A DNA stretch of 64,000 nucleotides. Source: Methylobacterium mesophilicum SR1.6/6 (GTDB lineage: Bacteria > Pseudomonadota > Alphaproteobacteria > Rhizobiales > Beijerinckiaceae). The stretch is taken from assembly GCF_000364445.2 (NCBI RefSeq), contig NZ_CP043538.1:17198-81197 (forward strand), read 5' to 3'. Below, in pieces: positions 59,947 through 64,000 of this stretch. Position 1 is the first letter of the stretch; each line of letters opens with the position of its first letter. The translations under genes were made by a program, and so were the position numbers. Below the pieces are notes generated by a model. It was not told the DNA's origin and ran no database searches. It was given only the letters and a program-made list of their open reading frames with translations.

Positions 59947-61097
59947 GAGCCCTGCCCTTCTTCCGCGAGTTTCGGGGCGATCTCGGGCTCCGGCGGCAGC
60001 CTGGCCGCCGCGCGCCGGGAGCCGAACCGCTCGATCACGGTGCCGACGAGGCCGCGCGGCAGGAACAGCGTCACGACCACGAACAGGCCGCCGAGCGCGA
60101 ACAGCCACGCGTCGGGCATGACGCCGGTGAGCACGGTCTTGGCGTAGTTGACCAGCACGGCGCCGAGCGCCGCGCCGACCAGGGTGCCGCGGCCGCCCAC
60201 CGCCACCCAGATCACCGTCTCGATGGAGTTGGTCGGGGCGAACTCCCCCGGGTTGATGATGCCGACCTGCGGCACGTAGAGGGCGCCGGCGACGCCGGCC
60301 ATCATGGCCGAGACCGTGAAGGCCAGCGTTTTGAAGTGCTCCGGCCGGTAGCCGAGGAAGCGCGTCCGGCTCTCGGCATCGCGCACGGCGATCAGGATCT
60401 TTCCGTAGGCCGAGACCGTCATGACCCGGGCGATCAGGTAGCCGAGCGCCAGCGCCACGCCGGTGGCCACGAAGATGCCGACGCGGAAGTTTTGTGACTG
60501 GACGGAGAGTCCCAAGAGATCCTTGAAGTCGGTGAGGCCGTTGTTGCCGCCGAGCCCCATGTCGTTGCGGAAGAAGGCGAGCATCAGCGCGTAGGTCAGC
60601 GCCTGGGTGATGATCGACAGGTAGACGCCCGTCACCCGCGACCGGAAGGCGAGCCAGCCGAACACGAAGGCCAGCAGGCCCGGCACCAGCAGGACCATCA
60701 GGCCCGCGAAGGCGAAGTGGTCGAAGCCGTACCAGTACCAAGGCAGCGCCTTGTAGTTCAGGAACACCATGAAGTCGGGCAGGACCGGGTTGCCGTAGAC
60801 GCCCCGGGATCCGATCTGGCGCATCAGGTACATGCCCATCGCGTAGCCGCCGAGCGCGAAGAACGCCCCGTGGCCGAGCGAGAGGATGCCGCAATAGCCC
60901 CAGACGAGGTCGAGGCTGACCGCGAGCAGCGCGTAGGCGAGGTATTTTCCGAAGAGCGAGACGAGGTAGGTCGGCAGGTGCAGGCCGGAGCCTTCCGGCA
61001 CCGCGAGGTTCAGCACCGGCACGGCGAGGCAGAAGGCGGCCAGGACGGCGAGGAAGATCCAGCCCTTGAGATCGATGAGGGGGGTGCGGGGGGTCAT
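59943..61097 (-). CDS. urtC: Urea ABC transporter permease UrtC
   Basis: The 384-residue permease has about ten membrane segments. It starts LIDLKGWIFLAVLAAFCLAV and contains DLVWGYCGILSLGHGAFFALGG (LivM signature), GLGGNNGLTDFKDLLG and FAPTNSIETVIWVAVGGRGTL. ATG at 61097 is the family start. The 151-base spacer upstream, before urtB, contains a palindromic repeat. Confidence 0.93.
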   Translation of the reverse strand: MTPRTPLIDLKGWIFLAVLAAFCLAVPVLNLAVPEGSGLHLPTYLVSLFGKYLAYALLAVSLDLVWGYCGILSLGHGAFFALGGYAMGMYLMRQIGSRGVYGNPVLPDFMVFLNYKALPWYWYGFDHFAFAGLMVLLVPGLLAFVFGWLAFRSRVTGVYLSIITQALTYALMLAFFRNDMGLGGNNGLTDFKDLLGLSVQSQNFRVGIFVATGVALALGYLIARVMTVSAYGKILIAVRDAESRTRFLGYRPEHFKTLAFTVSAMMAGVAGALYVPQVGIINPGEFAPTNSIETVIWVAVGGRGTLVGAALGAVLVNYAKTVLTGVMPDAWLFALGGLFVVVTLFLPRGLVGTVIERFGSRRAAARLPPEPEIAPKLAEEGQGS

Positions 61098-61126
61098 GCG
61101 GCGGATCCCGAGGGCGCAACGCGTGT

Positions 61127-61233
61127 CCCCTCCCCCTTGCGGGGAGGGGTCGGGGTGGGGGTGGTCCCGGCTCGAGCGCGGCGGTGCCTTCTGCACCACC
61201 TCCACCCTCGGTCCCTCCCCGCAAGGGGGAGGG
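61127..61233. repeat. Palindromic repeat in the urtB-urtC spacer
   Basis: CCCTCCCCCTTGCGGGGAGGG at the left pairs with CCCTCCCCGCAAGGGGGAGGG at the right; the inner arms GGTGGGGGTGGT and ACCACCTCCACC also pair. The loop includes TCGAGCGCGGCGGTGCCTTC. A second copy in the same orientation is at 62843-62942. The element sits inside an operon, so it is presumably transcribed and may act as an RNA hairpin that affects relative expression. Confidence 0.75.
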
Positions 61234-61248
61234 AAGGACGCCGGTCCC

Positions 61249-62820
61249 TCACGATTCCACCGCCCGGCCCTTGAGCGCGAACAGGCCGCGCGGGCGCTTC
61301 TGGATGAACAGGATGATGAAGATCAGGAGGCCGATCTTGGCGAGCACCGCGCCGATATACGGCTCGGCGAGCTTGTTCACGACGCCGAGCGTCAGCGCCG
61401 CCACCAGCGTCCCCCAGAGGTTGCCGACGCCGCCGAACACCACCACGAGGAACGAGTCGATGATGTAGCCCTGGCCGAGATTGGGCGAGACGTTGTCGAT
61501 CTGCGACAGCGCCACCCCGGCGATGCCGGCGATCCCGGATCCGAGGCCGAAGGTCAGCGCGTCGACGTAGGGCGTGCGGATGCCCATGGCGGCGGCCATG
61601 CGGCGGTTCTGGGTGACCGCCCGGGTCTTCAGGCCGAACGAGGTCTTTCGCAGCACGAACAACAGGCCCAGGAACACGGCAAACGCGAACACGATGATCC
61701 ACATCCGGCCCCAGGTGATCGACAGGCCGTAGAAATCGAAGGCGCCGCTCATGAAGGCGGGGGCGCCGACCTCGCGGTTGGTCGGGCCGAAGATCGAGCG
61801 TACCCCCTGCTGCAGGGCGAGGCTGACCCCGAAGGTGGCGAGCAGCGTCTCCAGCGGGCGCCCGTACAGGAAGCGGATGATGAACCGCTCGATCAGCACG
61901 CCGACGAGGCCGGCGACCAGGAACGCGCAGGGGATGCTGATCGCGAGCGACCAGCCGAACAGGGACGGCGCCTGGGTGCGGATCAGCTCCTGCACGCCGT
62001 AGGTCGTGTAGGCGCCGAGCATCACCATCTCGCCGTGGGCCATGTTGATCACGCCCATCACCCCGAAGGTGATGGCGAGCCCGATGGCGGCGAGCAGAAG
62101 CACCGAGCCGAGCGAGATGCCGTACCAGACGTTCTGCAGGGCGCCGAGAATCGCGAGCCGCGTCTCGATCGCCGCGATGCCGCGGGCGGCGGCGGCGCGC
62201 ACCGCTTCGCCCGGATCCGCCGCGAGACCGCGCAGGATGCCCATCGCGTCGCCATCGCCCCGGGCCTGGATGGCGGGAATTGCGGCAATCCGGTCGGTCT
62301 CCGCCGTACCGGGCTTGGCGAGCAGAACGGCGGCGCGCGCCTCCGTCAGCGCCTGGCGGATCCCGGCCTGCGTCTCGCGCGCCAGGGCCGCGTCGAGGGC
62401 CGGGAGCGCCGCCGCGTCCCGGGCCTTGAACACCGCGTCGGCGGCGGCGCGGCGCTTGGCCGGGTCGGGGCTCGCGAGGTCGAGCTGCCCGCGGGCGGCC
62501 TCGATCGCCCGGCGGACCCGGTTGTTGGCCCGCACGGGCTTGAGGTCGGGGCTGTCGGCGGCCGGGGCGCCGGTCTTCGCGTCCGCGACGGCGTTTCCCT
62601 GCCGGATGAGCAGGGTCTTGTCCGGGCCCACCAGCAGCCGTCCGTCCGACAGGGCGGAGAGGATCGCGTCGGCGCGCGGGTCGCCAGAGGCGGCGAGGCC
62701 GGAGACGCCGGCCTCGATCTCGGCGTAGCCGTCGCCGGCGAGCTGGCCGTAGGGGTCGGGCGCCTGGGCGCGCGCCGGGGCGGCCAGCAGCAGGACGAGG
62801 AGGGTGAGGAGACGGAGCAT
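61249..62820 (-). CDS. urtB: Urea ABC transporter permease UrtB
   Basis: The 523-residue product has a signal peptide (LLTLLVLLLAAPARA), an extra periplasmic N-terminal domain (about 20-215, alanine-rich helices) and a LivH-like permease domain (about 235-520; SLGSVLLLAAIGLAITFGVMG, NMAHGEMVMLGAYTTYG, RPLETLLATFGVSLALQQG). The long N-terminal domain is normal for proteobacterial UrtB. It is flanked on both sides by copies of the same palindromic repeat. Confidence 0.92.
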   Translation of the reverse strand: MLRLLTLLVLLLAAPARAQAPDPYGQLAGDGYAEIEAGVSGLAASGDPRADAILSALSDGRLLVGPDKTLLIRQGNAVADAKTGAPAADSPDLKPVRANNRVRRAIEAARGQLDLASPDPAKRRAAADAVFKARDAAALPALDAALARETQAGIRQALTEARAAVLLAKPGTAETDRIAAIPAIQARGDGDAMGILRGLAADPGEAVRAAAARGIAAIETRLAILGALQNVWYGISLGSVLLLAAIGLAITFGVMGVINMAHGEMVMLGAYTTYGVQELIRTQAPSLFGWSLAISIPCAFLVAGLVGVLIERFIIRFLYGRPLETLLATFGVSLALQQGVRSIFGPTNREVGAPAFMSGAFDFYGLSITWGRMWIIVFAFAVFLGLLFVLRKTSFGLKTRAVTQNRRMAAAMGIRTPYVDALTFGLGSGIAGIAGVALSQIDNVSPNLGQGYIIDSFLVVVFGGVGNLWGTLVAALTLGVVNKLAEPYIGAVLAKIGLLIFIILFIQKRPRGLFALKGRAVES

Positions 62821-62842
62821 GGCACTTCTGGCGCAGCGGAAC

Positions 62843-62942
62843 TCTCCTCCCCCTTGCGGGGAGGAGCCGGAGGCGGGTGTGGTTCAGGATCGAGCGTGGC
62901 GGTGCCTCCTGCACCACCCCCACCCCTACCCCTCCCCGCAAG
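62843..62942. repeat. Palindromic repeat in the urtA-urtB spacer (copy 2)
   Basis: The left arm CTCCTCCCCCTTGCGGGGAGGAG and right arm CCCCTCCCCGCAAG, with loop TCGAGCGTGGCGGTGCCTCC, match the copy at 61127 closely and in the same orientation. The right arm is interrupted after GCAAG by a separate hairpin sequence. Confidence 0.75.
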
Positions 62943-62951
62943 CTTGAGCGC

Positions 62952-62971
62952 ATCCCGGGCAGGCCCGGGAT
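62952..62971. repeat. Perfect hairpin inserted in the urt repeat
   Basis: ATCCCGGGC-AG-GCCCGGGAT has nine-base perfect arms. It lies within the sequence CTTGAGCG...CGCCTG that separates GCAAG from GGGAGGGGAG, which are contiguous in related copies. It therefore appears to be a second, smaller repeat inserted into the first. Confidence 0.65.
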
Positions 62972-62995
62972 CGCCTGGGGAGGGGAGAAGGCGGC

Positions 62996-64000
62996 TTACG
63001 CGCCGCCGCAGCTCTTGGTCTTGGTGTTGTAGTTGCCGCACTTGAGCTTGACCCAGTCGGCCTCGAGGTCCTTCGAGCCCTCGAGCTGCTTCGACCACGC
63101 CTCGCCGGGAATCAGCTTGTCGGTCTTCCACACCACGTCGAACTGGCCGTTCGACTCGATCTCGCCGATGAAGACCGGCTTGGTGATGTGGTGGTTCGGC
63201 AGCATCGTGGCGGTGCCGCCGGTGAGGTTCTTCTGCTCGATGCCCGGCAGCGCGTCGATCACCTTGTCGGGGTCGGTGGTCCCGGCCTTCTCGACCGCCT
63301 TCACCCACATGTTGAAGCCGATATAGTGAGCCTCCATCGGGTCGTTGGTGACCGCCTTGGGGTTCTTCCGGAAGGCCTGCCACTTCTTGATGAAGTCCTC
63401 GTTCTCCGGCGTCTTGATCGACTCGAAGTAGTTCCAGGCGGCGAGGTGGCCGACCAGCGGCTTGGCGTCGATGCCGGCGAGCTCCTCCTCGCCCACCGAG
63501 AAGGCGACCACCGGGATGTCGGTGGCCTTGATGCCCTGGTTGCCGAGCTCCTTGTAGAACGGCACGTTGGCGTCGCCGTTGATGGTCGAGACCACGGCGG
63601 TCTTCTTGCCGGCCGAGCCGAACGCCTTGATCTTCGACACCTCCGTCTGCCAGTCCGAGAAGCCGAACGGCGTGTAGTTGATCAGGATGTCCTCGTCCTT
63701 GACGCCCTTGGACTTGAGGTAGGCTTCGAGGATCTTGTTGGTGGTGCGCGGGTAGACGTAGTCGGTCCCTTCCAGCACCCAGCGCTTGGCGCCGCCGCCG
63801 TCCTCCGACATCAGGTAATCCACCGCCGGGATCGCCTGCTGGTTCGGGGCGGCGCCGGTGTAGAACACGTTCCGCTCGCTCTCCTCGCCCTCGTACTGGA
63901 CGGGGTAGAACAGGATGTTGTCGAGTTCCTTGAAGACCGGCAGCACGGATTTGCGCGAGACGCTGGTCCAGCAGCCGAACACGGCCGCGACCTTGTCCTT
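62996..64000 (-). CDS. urtA: Urea ABC transporter substrate-binding protein UrtA (5' part outside window)
   Basis: The frame runs from the right edge to a stop at 62996. About 334 C-terminal residues are visible; the signal peptide and N-terminal quarter are missing. The sequence reads KDKVAAVFGCWTSVSRKSV, then NILFYPVQYEGEESERNVFY, AAWNYFESIKTPENEDF and DPMEAHYIGFNMWVKAVEKAG, all typical of UrtA rather than Liv-type amino acid binding proteins. It captures urea in the periplasm and is the first gene of urtABCDE. Confidence 0.94.
   Translation of the reverse strand, partial: KDKVAAVFGCWTSVSRKSVLPVFKELDNILFYPVQYEGEESERNVFYTGAAPNQQAIPAVDYLMSEDGGGAKRWVLEGTDYVYPRTTNKILEAYLKSKGVKDEDILINYTPFGFSDWQTEVSKIKAFGSAGKKTAVVSTINGDANVPFYKELGNQGIKATDIPVVAFSVGEEELAGIDAKPLVGHLAAWNYFESIKTPENEDFIKKWQAFRKNPKAVTNDPMEAHYIGFNMWVKAVEKAGTTDPDKVIDALPGIEQKNLTGGTATMLPNHHITKPVFIGEIESNGQFDVVWKTDKLIPGEAWSKQLEGSKDLEADWVKLKCGNYNTKTKSCGGA

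Noticed and set aside
61066..63045. Long frames on both strands across urtB and its repeats
   Set aside because: They read through palindromic repeats and antisense to UrtB; the sequence is of biased composition only.

Overview
The window is very GC-rich with strong G/C preference at third codon positions, and its gene set (class II GlpX next to homoserine dehydrogenase, RNase PH/RdgB/HemW beside HrcA, ExoR-like Sel1 protein, DUF1236 protein, UrtABCDE urea transporter, many TRAP transporters and GntR regulators, dense palindromic intergenic repeats) points to an alphaproteobacterium of the Hyphomicrobiales. The style is closest to Methylobacterium/Methylorubrum; the genus is an inference from gene content and repeats. 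No rRNA, tRNA, CRISPR array, prophage or replication origin was recognised.

Region 1 (1-16.8 kb) is an accessory carbon-acid catabolic island. It starts with the tail of an IS5-type transposase. It then carries a fumarylacetoacetate-hydrolase-fold sugar-acid dehydratase, two FAD-linked 2-hydroxyacid dehydrogenases (one plain, one fused to Fe-S modules), and a coupled lambda-crystallin-type 3-hydroxyacid dehydrogenase plus beta-keto acid cleavage enzyme. An SDR, an IlvD/Edd sugar-acid dehydratase, three GntR regulators and a complete TRAP transporter complete it. The likely logic is import of an organic or sugar acid, dehydration to 2-keto-3-deoxy acids, and oxidation and cleavage to central intermediates; the substrate is not readable from sequence.

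Region 2 (17-31.2 kb) mixes a YbaK-type deacylase, an enoyl-CoA hydratase/CoA-transferase/MFS operon, an orphan nitrate-type MFS porter, an L,D-transpeptidase and the housekeeping genes glpX, hom, xth and ilvD. A ceramidase-family membrane protein, a GST and an ExoR-like regulator overlapping ilvD are also here.

Region 3 (31.2-42.3 kb) holds ethanolamine ammonia-lyase (eutB interrupted by a one-base frameshift, eutC intact), a transglutaminase-like protein, the overlapping lutABC lactate-utilisation operon, poxB, and a HerA-like ATPase divergent from a small DUF2780-like protein.

Region 4 (42.3-54.9 kb) is largely housekeeping and envelope genes: a coiled-coil membrane protein, M3 peptidase, extensin-like protein, second L,D-transpeptidase, a response regulator, yraN-rsmI divergent from a penicillin-binding-protein activator, and hemW-rdgB-rph divergent from hrcA.

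Region 5 (54.9-64 kb) begins with a striking junction where a DUF1236 gene and a TRAP QM transporter gene, each missing one end, are fused back to back. An epoxide-hydrolase-like enzyme follows, then a sparsely coding stretch, then the urea ABC transporter operon urtABCDE on the minus strand (urtA truncated by the window edge), with palindromic repeats in both spacers around urtB.
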